64,000 nucleotides of DNA, from contig CALXYL010000010.1 of assembly GCA_944392985.1 (NCBI GenBank), positions 1 through 64,000 on the forward strand, written 5' to 3'. Every line of letters starts with the position of its first letter. The stretch's first letter is position 1. Under the pieces are notes generated by a model. The model did not search any database. It worked only from the letters and a program-made list of their open reading frames with translations, and was not told where the DNA came from. The DNA is from an uncultured Spirochaetaceae bacterium (lineage in GTDB: Bacteria > Spirochaetota > Spirochaetia > Sphaerochaetales > Sphaerochaetaceae). Both the position numbers and the translations under genes were made by a program. Of this stretch, positions 14,370-25,103 are shown one piece after another.

Positions 14370-17027
14370 ATGGCAGAAGTCAATGAACTCTTCCCTGGAC
14401 AGCTCGAGCTCCAGGAAATGATCGAGAGGACGAAGCGCGCCCAGCTCATCTACGCCAACTTCCCGCAGGAGAAGGTCGATGCCATCTTCCGCGCCGCGGC
14501 TATAGCTGCTAACAATGCACGCATCCAGCTCGCCATCGATGCCGTCGAGGAGACTGGCATGGGAATCGTCGAGGACAAGGTAATCAAGAACCACTTTGCC
14601 GCTGAGTATATCTTCCACAAGTACAAGGATGAGAAGACCTGTGGCATCATCGAGAGCGACAAGGCTTTCGGAATCGAGAAGATCGCGGAGCCAAAGGGTG
14701 TCATCTGCGGAATCATCCCGACAACGAACCCGACATCAACAGCGATCTTCAAGTCCCTCATCGCGCTCAAGACAAGGAACGCTATCATCTTCTCACCCCA
14801 CCCGAGGGCAAAGAAGTGCACATGTGATGCCGCTCGCCTGGTGCGCGATGCCGCAGTCGCAGCCGGCGCTCCTGAAGATATCATCGGATTCATCGAAGAG
14901 CCTTCGATGGAAAAGACCGACTATCTGATGAAGCACCCGCTCATCAACCTGATCCTTGCAACAGGCGGCCCTGGAATGGTCAAGTCCGCATATTCCTCCG
15001 GCAAGCCTGCAATCGGCGTCGGCGCTGGCAACACACCGGCTCTTATGGACAAGAACTGCAACATAAAGATGGCAGTTGCTTCGATTCTTATGTCCAAGAC
15101 ATTCGACAACGGTGTCGTCTGCGCTTCCGAGCAGTGCGTCATCGTCCACAAGGACATCTATTCAGAGGTCAAGAAGGAGTTCAAGGAACAGGGTGCCCAC
15201 TTCCTTTCAAAGGAGGAGCTTTCTCTGCTTGAGCCTATCATCCTCGACCCGAAGAGGGGTTCGGTCAATCCGAAGATCGTCGGACAGCCGGCTCATAAGA
15301 TCGCGGAGATCGCAGGCTTCAAGGTACCTGAGTCGACAAAGGTCCTCATCGGAGAGGTCAAGAGGGTCGCGGTGGATGAGCCGTTTGCCCATGAGAAGCT
15401 CTCACCGGTCCTTGGCATGTACTCATGCAACAACTTCGGTGAAGGAGCCGCAATGGCTGCTGATCTGATCGCGCTCGGCGGTTTCGGCCATACATCAGTC
15501 CTCTACTGCGATGAGAAGGAGCAGGACAAGATCGATGCATATGGCAAGGCCGTCAAGACAAGCCGCATCCTCATCAACATGCCCGCTTCCCAGGGTGCTA
15601 TCGGAGATATCTACAACTTCCGCCTCGAGCCATCCCTCACCCTTGGCTGCGGCAGCTGGGGCAACAACTCCATCTCGGAGAACGTCGGCCCGAAGCATCT
15701 TCTCAACGTCAAGACAGTAGCAGAAAGGAGGGAAAACATGCTCTGGTTCAAACTTCCGCCGAAGATCTATTTCAAGTACGGCTGCCTTCCTGTCGCGCTG
15801 CAGGAGCTTGAGAACAAGAAGAGGGCGTTCATTGTCACAGACAGCTTCCTCTTCTCCTCCGGCATGATTGACAGGATCACCGAAACGCTGAATCAGATGG
15901 GCGTTGAAACAGAGGTATTCCACCAGGTCAAGCCTGATCCGACCCTTGGCACGATCAACATGGCAATGGAGCTTGTCAACGCATACAAGCCGGATGTGTT
16001 CATCGCAGTCGGCGGCGGTTCCCCAATGGATGCAGCGAAGATCATGTGGCTCCTCTATGAGCACCCGGAGGTCAGCTTCGAGGGCCTTGCACTGAGGTTC
16101 ATGGATATCCGCAAGAGAATCTACGCATTCCCCAACATGGGCAAGAAGGCAGAGCTCGTCTGCATCCCGACAACCTCGGGAACAGGATCGGAGGTCACTC
16201 CATTTGCCATCATCACCGATGAGAACACAGGCATGAAGTGGGCTATCGCTGACTATGCGATCACGCCGAGCATGGCAATCGTCGACAGCGAGCTTGCCAT
16301 CGGACAGCCAAAGGGACTTACAGCCGCATGCGGTGTCGATGTCCTGACACATGCCCTTGAATCGCTTGTCTCCTCGATGTGCACGGACTACACAGCACCT
16401 CTTTCCCTTGAGGCCGCAAGAATCATCTTCAAGTACCTGCCACGCGCCTATGCCGACGGCACGGACAAGAAGGCAAGGGAGAAGGTCCATGATGCAGCAA
16501 CCATGGCCGGTATGGCATTCGCGAATGCGTTCCTTGGTATCTGCCACTCGATGGCACACAAGCTCGGAGCTGCATTCCACGTGCCGCACGGAATGGCAAA
16601 CGCGCTTCTTCTGACGAATGTCATCCGCTTCAATGCCAATGACACTCCGACGAAGCAGGCTGCATTCCCTCAGTATGAGTATCCTTCAGCGATCTCACGC
16701 TATGCCCGCGCTGCTGATTATATCTCGATGGCGCTCAATGACACGAAGAACACTGAGTACATCGTGACAACGCCGAAGATGAGTATGGAAGAGAAAGTAC
16801 AGGTGCTTATCGATGGCATTGAGAAGCTGAAGAAGGAGCTTGGCATCCCTGCTTCCATCAAGGAATGGGGCATCGATGAGGCAGAGTTCCTCGCACAGGT
16901 CGACGAGCTTTCCGTGAAGGCTTTCGATGATCAGTGCACGGGATCCAACCCACGCTATCCGCTCATCAGCCAGATCAAGCAGCTCTACCTTGACTCCTAC
17001 TATGGAAGGGAGTGGAAGGAGAACTGA
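14370..17027 (+). CDS. adhE: Bifunctional aldehyde-alcohol dehydrogenase
   Basis: An 885-residue AdhE, converting acetyl-CoA to acetaldehyde and then ethanol with NADH, and so recycling NAD in fermentation. The N-terminal ALDH half has the catalytic Cys in NGVVCASEQ and the CoA/NAD region GGPGMVKSAYSSGKPAIGVG. The C-terminal iron ADH half has GGGSPMDAAK, TTSGTGSEVTPFAI and the metal-binding His in CHSMAHKLGAAFHVPHG. The length is typical for the family (about 870-890). AGGAG precedes the ATG. It is transcribed alone from a strong promoter and ends in paired terminator hairpins. Confidence 0.97.
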   Translation: MAEVNELFPGQLELQEMIERTKRAQLIYANFPQEKVDAIFRAAAIAANNARIQLAIDAVEETGMGIVEDKVIKNHFAAEYIFHKYKDEKTCGIIESDKAFGIEKIAEPKGVICGIIPTTNPTSTAIFKSLIALKTRNAIIFSPHPRAKKCTCDAARLVRDAAVAAGAPEDIIGFIEEPSMEKTDYLMKHPLINLILATGGPGMVKSAYSSGKPAIGVGAGNTPALMDKNCNIKMAVASILMSKTFDNGVVCASEQCVIVHKDIYSEVKKEFKEQGAHFLSKEELSLLEPIILDPKRGSVNPKIVGQPAHKIAEIAGFKVPESTKVLIGEVKRVAVDEPFAHEKLSPVLGMYSCNNFGEGAAMAADLIALGGFGHTSVLYCDEKEQDKIDAYGKAVKTSRILINMPASQGAIGDIYNFRLEPSLTLGCGSWGNNSISENVGPKHLLNVKTVAERRENMLWFKLPPKIYFKYGCLPVALQELENKKRAFIVTDSFLFSSGMIDRITETLNQMGVETEVFHQVKPDPTLGTINMAMELVNAYKPDVFIAVGGGSPMDAAKIMWLLYEHPEVSFEGLALRFMDIRKRIYAFPNMGKKAELVCIPTTSGTGSEVTPFAIITDENTGMKWAIADYAITPSMAIVDSELAIGQPKGLTAACGVDVLTHALESLVSSMCTDYTAPLSLEAARIIFKYLPRAYADGTDKKAREKVHDAATMAGMAFANAFLGICHSMAHKLGAAFHVPHGMANALLLTNVIRFNANDTPTKQAAFPQYEYPSAISRYARAADYISMALNDTKNTEYIVTTPKMSMEEKVQVLIDGIEKLKKELGIPASIKEWGIDEAEFLAQVDELSVKAFDDQCTGSNPRYPLISQIKQLYLDSYYGREWKEN

Positions 17028-17031
17028 GAAA

Positions 17032-17090
17032 GGATGCGGCGCTGAGGCCGCATCCGAATGTGGAGACCGTCGCCCAGCGGCGGTCTCTTT
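17032..17090. terminator. Double-hairpin terminator between convergent genes
   Basis: Stem one pairs GGATGCGGC (17032-17040) with GCCGCATCC (17047-17055). Stem two pairs GAGACCG (17063-17069) with CGGTCTC (17081-17087), followed by a short T run. It probably serves adhE and the opposing gene ending at 17094. Confidence 0.75.
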
Positions 17091-17093
17091 CTA

Positions 17094-17999
17094 TCAGGAA
17101 ATGGAGCTGAGGAAATCCTCTATCTCATATGCCCGTTCAGTCTCGGACGGAAGAGGATCCATTTCCGCCACATACAGCGAGAGCGCATAGTAGCAGAGCT
17201 GCATCGCTTCCTGATCATCGGACATCTCCCCAAGCGGAGCAGATGCATAGAATACCTCCGTATCGCGTCCGTCACGGCCCTCATAGAATTTCATCTTCTC
17301 CGTAGGCACGCTCTCCTCTGCAAACCTTTCGGCCATCTTATCAAGCTCCTTAGCCCTCTTCGAGGCGCTCCAGCCACGATCATGGAGCTGCTGGGCAAGC
17401 TCAAGGAAGTTCGTAAGGTTCAGCCTGTTCTCAGTATCCTGCGTATCGATGCATCGTCTGATATAGCTGATGGCGTAGTTGTCATTCCCGAAGCTGATCG
17501 GAGCTCCAGGGAGCTGGTTGTATAGCAGTGAAAGCACGTACCACGCATCCGACATATCCGCATTGAAATCATTCTGGACGCGCTCGATATACCCCCTCAT
17601 CGGCTTTGCCTTGGAAAGGCTGTTCAGCGGCCCGTTCACCTGCCCGATCCTGCCTATTGCGGAAGCAAGCCAATGATAGCCATCAGCTGTCTCCTCCGCA
17701 TCCAGCGACTCCTGGGCATACGTCTGGCTCTCGCCGTATCCTGCAAGACGGCCATCCTTATCGTCCTCATCGATGCCGTCTGTGATGTAAAGCGTCGAAC
17801 GCGATAGCCTCCAGAGGATTGCAGCCCTCTCGCTCTCATCCTCTGCATCCGGCAGCACGGAGAGAAGATAATCCCTGTCCGCTTCAAATGCCTCCTCATG
17901 GTAGAACAGCCTGTCGCTCTCAGCTGCATCGAAAGACGCAGCGAGCGGCAGCACTGCCGCAGCAATGAGGAAGGGAATCATGATCATTTTCATTTTCAC
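17094..17999 (-). CDS. Secreted TPR-like protein
   Basis: A 301-residue protein with a signal peptide (MIMIPFLIAAAVLPLAASF). The mature part is helical and TPR-like: EADRDYLLSVLPDAEDESERAAILWRLSRSTLYI, then GYHWLASAIGRIGQVNGP and DAWYVLSLLYNQLPGAPISFGNDNYAISYIRRC. This spacing resembles TPR proteins of the RMD/TatT type known in treponemes, but I cannot assign it firmly. No lipobox Cys is seen. A GAGGTG ribosome site precedes the start. It converges with adhE across a terminator and diverges from chrA. Confidence 0.65.
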   Translation of the reverse strand: MKMKMIMIPFLIAAAVLPLAASFDAAESDRLFYHEEAFEADRDYLLSVLPDAEDESERAAILWRLSRSTLYITDGIDEDDKDGRLAGYGESQTYAQESLDAEETADGYHWLASAIGRIGQVNGPLNSLSKAKPMRGYIERVQNDFNADMSDAWYVLSLLYNQLPGAPISFGNDNYAISYIRRCIDTQDTENRLNLTNFLELAQQLHDRGWSASKRAKELDKMAERFAEESVPTEKMKFYEGRDGRDTEVFYASAPLGEMSDDQEAMQLCYYALSLYVAEMDPLPSETERAYEIEDFLSSIS

Positions 18000-18072
18000 A
18001 CCTCAGCACAACCTTACCATGAAAAACAGGGCATGACAGCAGAAGGGGATTATTGCAGGAGAGGAAAAACGC

Positions 18073-18085
18073 TACAATCCTTACC
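18073..18085 (+). promoter_or_regulatory. -10 box for leaderless chromate transporter gene
   Basis: TACAAT at 18073-18078 ends 7 bases before the ATG at 18086, and there is no Shine-Dalgarno sequence. Confidence 0.6.
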
Positions 18086-18649
18086 ATGGAACGGAATGCA
18101 AGGACATATCTCAAGCTCTTTCTTACAACGCTTGGGATCAGCGCGTTCACATTCGGCGGAGGATATGTGATCATCCCCCTGATGCGGCGCACATTCGTGA
18201 GTAGGCTCAGATGGATAGAGGAAAGCGAGATGCTTGACCTTACGGCCATCGCCCAGTCCTCCCCCGGCCCTATTGCCGTAAATGCCGCCATACTCATCGG
18301 ATACAGGATCGGAGGTATTCCAGGCGCCATCATAAGCTGCCTTGGGGCTGTTATCCCCCCTCTTGTCATCATCTCTGTGATATCTGCGTTCTATAAGGCA
18401 TTCAGAAGCAACAGATATGTCTCTGCCGCGATGACTGCAATGAGCGCGGGAGTCGCAGCTGTGGTCGTAGATGCGGTGATCTCGATGACAAGGGACATAA
18501 TCCGCACGCGGCGGATCCTGCCCATTGCCATGCTTGTCGCCGCATTCATCCTCGTTGCATTGCTCGGGGTGAACATAATCGCGGTCATCATCATCTCAGG
18601 CGCCATCGGCTATCTCTCTGCCACGGTATCGGAAAGGAGGAGAGGATGA
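18086..18649 (+). CDS. chrA: Chromate transporter, first half-size subunit
   Basis: A 187-residue half-size ChrA (CHR) protein. Start MERNARTYLK at 18086. Family motifs are FGGGYVIIPLMRR, then LTAIAQSSPGPIAVNAAILIGYRIGGIPGAIISCLGAVIPPLVIISVI. There are five to six membrane helices. Paired short CHR proteins act together, probably as chromate/sulfate antiporters, although the physiological substrate of many is unproven. Its stop overlaps the start of the partner gene by 4 bases. Confidence 0.9.
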   Translation: MERNARTYLKLFLTTLGISAFTFGGGYVIIPLMRRTFVSRLRWIEESEMLDLTAIAQSSPGPIAVNAAILIGYRIGGIPGAIISCLGAVIPPLVIISVISAFYKAFRSNRYVSAAMTAMSAGVAAVVVDAVISMTRDIIRTRRILPIAMLVAAFILVALLGVNIIAVIIISGAIGYLSATVSERRRG

Positions 18650-19197
18650 TATACCTCGAGCTGCTATGGGCATTCATCCAGATCGGGTTATTCAGCATCG
18701 GAGGAGGATACGCCGCGATGCCGCTCATCCAGCATCAGGCGATAGACGTGCATGGCTGGCTCACGATGCAGAGCTTCGCGGATATAATGACAATTTCCCA
18801 GATGACACCTGGCCCCATAGCGATAAACGCCGCGACCTTCGTTGGCATCCAGACCGCGGGGATCCCCGGCGCGCTTGTTGCGACATTCGGCTGTGTGCTG
18901 CCCTCTTCCATCATCGTGCTGTCGCTTGCATTCATCTACTACCGGTTCAAAGGGCTGAAGGCCATGGACAGCATCCTGAAAGGGCTCAGGCCAGCAGTTG
19001 TTGCTATGATCGCCTCCGCAGCTCTTTCCCTGATTGCAATGGCCTTCTGGCCAGAAGGCATGGAAGGCTCCACGGACTGGCTGAATGCAGCAATCTTCAT
19101 CCTGGCCCTTCTGATCCTGAGGATATGGAAACCCAATCCGATCATCGTCATGGCAGCGGCCGGATGCATCGGGATCGCAGCTTCATTCCTTGTATAG
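18646..19197 (+). CDS. chrA: Chromate transporter, second half-size subunit
   Basis: A 183-residue half-size ChrA, homologous to the preceding protein. Motifs are FSIGGGYAAMPLIQHQ, then MTISQMTPGPIAINAATFVGIQTAGIPGALVATFGCVLPSSIIVL. Translation is coupled to the first half (ATGA overlap, ribosome site within the upstream gene). Half-size CHR subunits are thought to insert in opposite orientations. Its 3' end overlaps the convergent panE gene by 15 bases. Confidence 0.9.
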   Translation: MIYLELLWAFIQIGLFSIGGGYAAMPLIQHQAIDVHGWLTMQSFADIMTISQMTPGPIAINAATFVGIQTAGIPGALVATFGCVLPSSIIVLSLAFIYYRFKGLKAMDSILKGLRPAVVAMIASAALSLIAMAFWPEGMEGSTDWLNAAIFILALLILRIWKPNPIIVMAAAGCIGIAASFLV

Positions 19198-20190
19198 CGC
19201 GAGATTTTCCATGGAAGGGACAAGCCGGCCTTCAGTGATTCGATGAACGATCCAGATCGTCCTGTCTGTGATCGGCGTTGGAACACCGGCTCTTCTTCCC
19301 TCATGGGAAAGCGCGCCATCGATTGCGTCGATTTCGGTCATTCTCCCCTTCTCGATATCCTGCAGCATTGAGGATTTCAGATTCCTATGACGGCGCATGG
19401 CAATCGGTATGAGCATGAATGAGATCAGCTTGTGCAGGGGATTCTCCGCATTGGCTATGAATGATACATCCTTTCCCTGCATCGGAGCGAAGCGTATTCC
19501 CTTGGCCTTTGCGACTGCGGCGCACTCACGGAGTATCCCCTGTATGATACGGCGTGACCTGAAAGCGGAGGCAGCCTCGCCGAACGTGCACCCCGTGACA
19601 GCGGAGACAGCTGAGAAGGAGGCATTGATCAGCAATTTGGACCAGCGCGATCCGATGAAGTCCTGATCTATCTCCGCCGTACCCATCCTAGAAAGAATCG
19701 ACTTGAGAATGACAAGATTGCCGTCGGTTCCGCCTGAAAGCGAGCCTAGGGTGAATGTGAATGTCCCCTCGCCGCTTGTCAGCTCAGAGACACCGGGGCC
19801 AATATACGTCGCACCCCAGCCGATAGTGCAACCATATGTCCTATCGTTTCCGATGATCCTGGCAATCCCCTCCTCAGGAAGGCCGTTCTGGCAGGTGCAG
19901 ATAATGCCGCGCCCAGAAAGATGGGAAGAGAGGAAGTAAACTATCCCGTCATTGCCGATGCTCTTCGTCATGAGGAAGATCACATCGTAGTCTGACCCCA
20001 TCTGCTCCGGCAGCATCGCAGAGACAGGGACGGTGAAATCCACCATCCCCGTCACATGCGCGCCCCTTTCCTGAAGCGCCTCTATATGGGCTCTGTTATG
20101 GGAAACGAGATCAACAGCCAGCCCGGAACGGGCAAGGTAGGCACCAAGCACCGTTCCAAGGCTTCCAGCTCCGTAGATCGCGATACGCAT
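19183..20190 (-). CDS. panE: 2-dehydropantoate 2-reductase
   Basis: A 335-residue ApbA/PanE protein that reduces ketopantoate to pantoate with NADPH for CoA synthesis. The N-terminal Rossmann motif is YGAGSLGTVLGAYLA. The C-terminal catalytic part has the substrate Lys/Asn region SRWSKLLINASFSAVSAVTG. It is the last gene of the branched-chain amino acid operon, immediately after ilvB. That context fits, because ketopantoate derives from 2-ketoisovalerate, the product of IlvD. No panB or panC is near, so an alternative 2-keto acid reductase role is possible. Confidence 0.88.
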   Translation of the reverse strand: MRIAIYGAGSLGTVLGAYLARSGLAVDLVSHNRAHIEALQERGAHVTGMVDFTVPVSAMLPEQMGSDYDVIFLMTKSIGNDGIVYFLSSHLSGRGIICTCQNGLPEEGIARIIGNDRTYGCTIGWGATYIGPGVSELTSGEGTFTFTLGSLSGGTDGNLVILKSILSRMGTAEIDQDFIGSRWSKLLINASFSAVSAVTGCTFGEAASAFRSRRIIQGILRECAAVAKAKGIRFAPMQGKDVSFIANAENPLHKLISFMLIPIAMRRHRNLKSSMLQDIEKGRMTEIDAIDGALSHEGRRAGVPTPITDRTIWIVHRITEGRLVPSMENLALYKE

Positions 20191-21875
20191 CAGGTATTAT
20201 CCTGCAGATCCTCATAACCGATCATATCGGAAATGGAGGCTCCAGGAGCAACCATGGGATAGACCTTGTCATCGGATGGGATGATCGCCTCGACAACCAC
20301 TGCCTCACCAAGCTCCACCGCTTCTTTCAGGATCTTCTCAGGATCATCATCCGGCGTGATCCTCATGCCCTTCACACCGTACGCCTCTGCAAGGCGCACC
20401 CAGTCAAGCGGAGTGTCCAGCGTCGTCTCGGAGTAATGTCCTTCATAGAACAGTGTCTGCCACTGCCTGACCATGCCGAGCGCATGGTTGTTCATTATCA
20501 GGATCATCACAGGCAGTCTGTAGCGTGCAATCGTGGCAAGCTCATTTGCATTCATGCGGAAGGATCCATCCCCCGCGATATTCACCACCCTCTTGTCAGG
20601 ATGCGAGACCTGCGCACCGATCGCGGCTCCCGTACCATATCCCATCGTTCCGAGACCGCCGGATGTCAGGAAATGCCGTGGCTCCCTCGAATGGAGGAAC
20701 TGAGCGGCCCACATCTGATGCTGTCCGACTTCCGTCGTTATGAATCCATCCTTCGGGAACACCTTGTCGAGGGCCTCGATGATCTGCTTAGGGCGTGCGG
20801 CATCGGAGGAGACCTTCAGAGGATAGCGCTTCCTCGCCTTCTCAACAGATGCCATCCACTCAGAATGATCAAGCTGTCCACCGATCCTCTCCATGATCGC
20901 CTTCAATGCCACCTTCACATCAGCTACGACATGCACAGAGGATATGATGTTCTTGTTGAACTCAGCGGGATCCACATCAATCTGTATGATCTTCGCCTGC
21001 TTCGCGAATGTCGAGCTCTTGGAGATGACGCGGTCAGAGAAGCGGGCTCCGATGACGATCAGCAGGTCACACCGGTTGATCGACAGGTTTGAAAGCCTTG
21101 TCCCATGCATTCCGATCATGCCTGTAAAGCGAGGAGAGGAGGAATCCATCGCACCAAGGCCCATAAGGGATGACCCGACTGGCGCGTCGATGAGATCGAC
21201 GAAATCCCTCAGCTCAGCTGCTGCATCGGAACGTATCACACCGCCCCCGATATAGCACATGGGCCTTTCAGATGCCCGGATCAGCCCAACTGCATCATCG
21301 ATGTCCTTATCCCGGAGCCTGGAGCGGACAGGAGAAGGCTCGGCAATCTCCCTTGCCTCATACTCATACTCCCCGACCTGGATATCCTTGGGAACGTCAA
21401 TAAGAACAGGTCCCGGCCTTCCTTCCTTTGCGATGCGGAAAGCCTCACGCACTGTATCAGCAAGTTCGGAAATATCCTTCACGATATAGTTATGCTTAGT
21501 GACAGTAAGCGTGATGCCCCTGATATCCACCTCCTGGAAGCTGTCACGTCCCAGTAGGGAAAGGGGGACATTGCCTGTGATCGCGATCATCGGCACCGAG
21601 TCCATATAAGCTGTAGCAAGTCCGGTCACGAGATTCGTCGCCCCAGGACCGGAGGTGGCGATGCAGACTCCCACCTTCCCTGTCGATCTTGAGTACCCAT
21701 CAGCTGCATGGCTTGCACCCTGCTCATGTGCAGTGAGGATATGCCTTATCCTTCCTCTGTTCCTGTATATCGCATCATAGAGGGGGATCACCTGTCCTCC
21801 GGGATAGCCGAATACCGTATCAACCCCTTCCTCAATGAGGCATTCGATGATGATATCTGCACCTGTCATCCTCAT
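20190..21875 (-). CDS. ilvB: Acetolactate synthase large subunit
   Basis: A 561-residue thiamine-diphosphate enzyme condensing pyruvate with pyruvate or 2-ketobutyrate. The start at 21875 is preferred because GGAG lies 8 bases upstream. Motifs are VFGYPGGQVIPLYDAI, HEQGASHAADGYSRSTGKVGVC with the catalytic Glu, and the ThDP-binding stretch NIAGDGSFRMNANELATIARYRLPVMILIMNN. The small subunit gene is at the other end of the operon, 7 kb upstream, which is unusual since ilvB and ilvN normally adjoin. It overlaps ilvD by a few bases. Confidence 0.96.
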   Translation of the reverse strand: MRMTGADIIIECLIEEGVDTVFGYPGGQVIPLYDAIYRNRGRIRHILTAHEQGASHAADGYSRSTGKVGVCIATSGPGATNLVTGLATAYMDSVPMIAITGNVPLSLLGRDSFQEVDIRGITLTVTKHNYIVKDISELADTVREAFRIAKEGRPGPVLIDVPKDIQVGEYEYEAREIAEPSPVRSRLRDKDIDDAVGLIRASERPMCYIGGGVIRSDAAAELRDFVDLIDAPVGSSLMGLGAMDSSSPRFTGMIGMHGTRLSNLSINRCDLLIVIGARFSDRVISKSSTFAKQAKIIQIDVDPAEFNKNIISSVHVVADVKVALKAIMERIGGQLDHSEWMASVEKARKRYPLKVSSDAARPKQIIEALDKVFPKDGFITTEVGQHQMWAAQFLHSREPRHFLTSGGLGTMGYGTGAAIGAQVSHPDKRVVNIAGDGSFRMNANELATIARYRLPVMILIMNNHALGMVRQWQTLFYEGHYSETTLDTPLDWVRLAEAYGVKGMRITPDDDPEKILKEAVELGEAVVVEAIIPSDDKVYPMVAPGASISDMIGYEDLQDNT

Positions 21876-21877
21876 GA

Positions 21878-23551
21878 TCAATCCTCCACGACAATAGCAC
21901 CCTGGCGGGCAGATGTGACATGCTTCGAGTATCTGTAGAGATACCCCGTCCTTATCGGTGACTCATGGGGAGCAAGATGCTTCCTTCTCTCCTCCAGCGT
22001 ATCCCTGTCAACGAGCACATCCAGCTTTCCTCCGGGGATATCGATTGAGATCATGTCACCTTCTTCAACAAGGGCGATCGGACCACCGGCAGCAGCCTCC
22101 GGAGAGACATGGCCAATGGAAGCGCCGCGGGTTGCGCCGGAGAAGCGTCCATCGGTGATCAAGGCGACTTCCTTATCCAGCCCCATGCCAGCGATAGCCG
22201 ATGTAGGACTGAGCATCTCGCGCATTCCCGGACCTCCCTTCGGTCCTTCATAGCGGATGATGATCACATCGCCTGGCTTGATTCTCTTGCCGAAGATAGC
22301 GGCAATCGCCTTCTCCTCGCTGTTGAATACCCTCGCAGGCCCCTGATGCACGAACATCTCAGGAGCGACGGCGCTCCTTTTCACGACCGCGCCTTCAGGA
22401 GCGAGGCTTCCCTTCAGCACCGCGATTCCACCGGTTTCTGAATATGGATTGTCTATCGGCCTTATGACCTCGGTATCTGTATTCCTTGCCTTCGCGATGG
22501 ATTCACCGATGCTCCTTCCCGTGACCGTAGGCAGGGACAGATCGATAAGATCGCGCCTTGCAAGCTCCTTCATCACAGCCATCACACCACCCGCCTGATA
22601 GAGATCCTCCATATGATGCGGCCCTGCGGGAGCCAGATGGCAGAGGTTCGGGACAACTGCGGAGATATCATTCGCCTGGAAGATATCGATCTCAACGCCC
22701 GCTTCATGGGCAATCGCAGGCAGGTGGAGCATCGTATTGGTGGAACAACCAAGCGCCATATCGACCTTGAGGGCATTGATGAATGCCTTCTCGGTCAGGA
22801 TGCTGCGCGCCGTGATGCCGCTCCTGAGAAGCTCCATCACCTGATACCCCGCTTCCTTTGCAAGCCTGAGGCGCTCTGAGTAGACCGCAGGTATCGTGCC
22901 ATTGCCGGGAAGTCCCATTCCGATCGCCTCCGTCAGGCAGTTCATCGAGTTGGCTGTGTACATTCCCGAACAGGAACCGCAGGAAGGACACGCGCTGTTC
23001 TCCCACTCAAGGAGCTCGGCATCATCCATTGTTCCCGCCGCGTGCTTTCCGACAGCCTCGAACATCGAGGAGAGGGACATGCCACGCTTGTCACCGCCCT
23101 TGACGTGCCCAGCAAGCATAGGGCCGCCGGAGACGAAGATGGAAGGAAGGTCAAGCCTCGCAGCAGCCATCAGCATCCCCGGGACGATCTTGTCGCAGTT
23201 GGGTATGAACACCAGAGCATCGAATGGATGGGCTGTCGCCATGACTTCGATCGAGTCAGCAATGAGCTCACGTGACGCAAGCGAGTATTTCATTCCCTTG
23301 TGCCCCATGGCGATACCATCGCATACACCGATGACAGGGAACATCACGGGGTTTCCCCCATTCTCCCTGACACCAGCCTTCACAGCCTCCGCAATACTCT
23401 GGAGCTGCATGTGGCCGGGAATGATCTCATTATGGGCACAGACAATGCCGATCGTCGGCATCGCGATCTCCCTGTCAGTCCAGCCAAGCGCCTTCATCAG
23501 CGACCTGTGCGGCGCCTTGTCAACGCCGCTCTTCATTGCATCGGATCTCAT
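21878..23551 (-). CDS. ilvD: Dihydroxy-acid dehydratase
   Basis: A 557-residue iron-sulfur dehydratase making 2-ketoisovalerate and 2-keto-3-methylvalerate. Cluster cysteines are visible in [13 protein letters not shown] and [23 protein letters not shown]. Other signatures are [18 protein letters not shown] and [20 protein letters not shown]. The length is typical. AGGAGG precedes the ATG. The start overlaps the end of leuB by 4 bases. Confidence 0.97.
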   Translation of the reverse strand: MRSDAMKSGVDKAPHRSLMKALGWTDREIAMPTIGIVCAHNEIIPGHMQLQSIAEAVKAGVRENGGNPVMFPVIGVCDGIAMGHKGMKYSLASRELIADSIEVMATAHPFDALVFIPNCDKIVPGMLMAAARLDLPSIFVSGGPMLAGHVKGGDKRGMSLSSMFEAVGKHAAGTMDDAELLEWENSACPSCGSCSGMYTANSMNCLTEAIGMGLPGNGTIPAVYSERLRLAKEAGYQVMELLRSGITARSILTEKAFINALKVDMALGCSTNTMLHLPAIAHEAGVEIDIFQANDISAVVPNLCHLAPAGPHHMEDLYQAGGVMAVMKELARRDLIDLSLPTVTGRSIGESIAKARNTDTEVIRPIDNPYSETGGIAVLKGSLAPEGAVVKRSAVAPEMFVHQGPARVFNSEEKAIAAIFGKRIKPGDVIIIRYEGPKGGPGMREMLSPTSAIAGMGLDKEVALITDGRFSGATRGASIGHVSPEAAAGGPIALVEEGDMISIDIPGGKLDVLVDRDTLEERRKHLAPHESPIRTGYLYRYSKHVTSARQGAIVVED

Positions 23552-24615
23552 CCAATCCTCCTGATTATCTCACTGCAACACGCTTGAGTGCCGACGTACT
23601 CCTCGCCTTCAGAAGCGATATCCTTCGTCCGCACTCCATCGGCGAGCGCCGCCTCAACAGCATCCTCGATCGCCTTCGCCTCCTTCTCCAATGAGAACGA
23701 GTAGCGCAGCATCATCGCGGCAGAGAGGATCGTGGCGATCGGGTTCGCAAGATCCCTCCCCGCGATATCCGGGGCAGAGCCATGGATCGGCTCATACATC
23801 CCAAACGCATCATCCCTTAGCGATGCCGAGGCAAGCATACCAATCGATCCGGTGATCATCGAAGCCTCATCGGAAAGGATGTCTCCGAACATGTTCTCAG
23901 TCAGAAGCACATCGAAATGGCGTGGATCGCGTACCAGCTGCATCGAAGCATTGTCTACATACATGAAATCAAGCTCGACATCGCTGTATGAGGTTGCGAT
24001 GGCGGATACAGTCTCCCTCCAGAGTCGGGATGTCTCAAGGACATTCGCCTTGTCGACGACTGTCACCCTCCTCCGTCTGAGCCTCGCCGCCTCAAACGCC
24101 TTCCTTGCGATGCGCTCGATCTCCGCCTTTGAGTAGCTCATCACATCATATGCGCTTCCGCCATCCTCGCTCCTGCCCTTCTCACCGAAGTAGATTCCCC
24201 CTGTCAGCTCACGGACAACGACAAGATCGACTCCGCCGGAGATGACGGACTGCTTCAATGGAGAGGCAGCGGCAAGCTCAGGGTAGATCCTTGCGGGACG
24301 CAGATTGCAGAAAAGCCCCAGACCGCTTCTCAGACCGAGAAGAGCCTTCTCCGGGCGGAGGCTGCCGGGCATATGATCCCACTTGGGGCCTCCGACGGCA
24401 CCGAGAAGCACGGCATCAGACTCTGCAGCGCTCTCCAGCGCATCCTCTGTCAGCGGCCTTCCGTATCTGTCTATCGAGATACCACCCGCATCGATTTCCC
24501 TGTATGAGATGCTGTGCCCGAACCTATCGGCTGTCCTGTCCAGCACGCGGACGGCAGAACGCACGATATCAGGGCCGATGCCATCTCCTGGCACCAGCGC
24601 AATATGCATTTCCAT
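23548..24615 (-). CDS. leuB: 3-isopropylmalate dehydrogenase
   Basis: A 355-residue NAD-dependent dehydrogenase of leucine synthesis. The N-terminus [14 protein letters not shown] is characteristic. [13 protein letters not shown] and [15 protein letters not shown] belong to the isopropylmalate subgroup. [41 protein letters not shown] carries the metal-binding Asp residues, and [20 protein letters not shown] the NAD loop. Its ATG overlaps the leuD stop (TGATG). Confidence 0.97.
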   Translation of the reverse strand: MEMHIALVPGDGIGPDIVRSAVRVLDRTADRFGHSISYREIDAGGISIDRYGRPLTEDALESAAESDAVLLGAVGGPKWDHMPGSLRPEKALLGLRSGLGLFCNLRPARIYPELAAASPLKQSVISGGVDLVVVRELTGGIYFGEKGRSEDGGSAYDVMSYSKAEIERIARKAFEAARLRRRRVTVVDKANVLETSRLWRETVSAIATSYSDVELDFMYVDNASMQLVRDPRHFDVLLTENMFGDILSDEASMITGSIGMLASASLRDDAFGMYEPIHGSAPDIAGRDLANPIATILSAAMMLRYSFSLEKEAKAIEDAVEAALADGVRTKDIASEGEEYVGTQACCSEIIRRIG

Positions 24616-25103
24616 CAGAAATTCTCCTTGATATACTCCGCCAGTCCGCCAGCCTCGATAAGACGCTGCATGAACGGCGGGAATGGTTCCGCCTTGTACT
24701 CCTTCCCCGTTGTCTCATCATGGATGACCCCCGTGGAGAAATCGATGGAGACCTTATCGCCCTCAGCGATCTCCGCTGAAGCCTCAGGGCATTCAAGTAT
24801 AGGAAGCCCGATGTTGATCGAATTGCGGAAGAAGATCCTGGCGAATGTGGAAGCGATGACGCAGCTGACACCTGATTCCTTGATGGCAATCGGGGCATGC
24901 TCGCGGGATGAGCCGCAGCCGAAATTCCTTCCTGCCACGATGATGTCACCCGCGCTTACACGCTTCACGAAAGTGCTGTCAAGATCCTCCATGCAGTGCG
25001 AGGCAAGCTCCTTCCTGTCCGATGTGTTGAGATAGCGCGCAGGGATGATCACATCCGTGTCAACGTTATCGCCATAGCGGAAAACACGTCCCTCAGCCTT
25101 CAT
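24615..25103 (-). CDS. leuD: 3-isopropylmalate dehydratase small subunit
   Basis: A 162-residue swivel-domain subunit. The N-terminus [19 protein letters not shown] and the loop [18 protein letters not shown] with the substrate-binding Arg are diagnostic. The short length places it with the archaeal/clostridial-type LeuD. GGAGGTGGGG precedes the start, which overlaps leuC by 11 bases. It works with LeuC as a heterodimer. Confidence 0.96.
   Translation of the reverse strand: MKAEGRVFRYGDNVDTDVIIPARYLNTSDRKELASHCMEDLDSTFVKRVSAGDIIVAGRNFGCGSSREHAPIAIKESGVSCVIASTFARIFFRNSINIGLPILECPEASAEIAEGDKVSIDFSTGVIHDETTGKEYKAEPFPPFMQRLIEAGGLAEYIKENF

Noticed and set aside
15495-16589. 364-codon open frame antisense to adhE
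   Set aside because: It is a shadow of the strongly codon-biased adhE gene; the composition is Cys/His/Arg-rich, there is no ribosome site and no recognisable domain.
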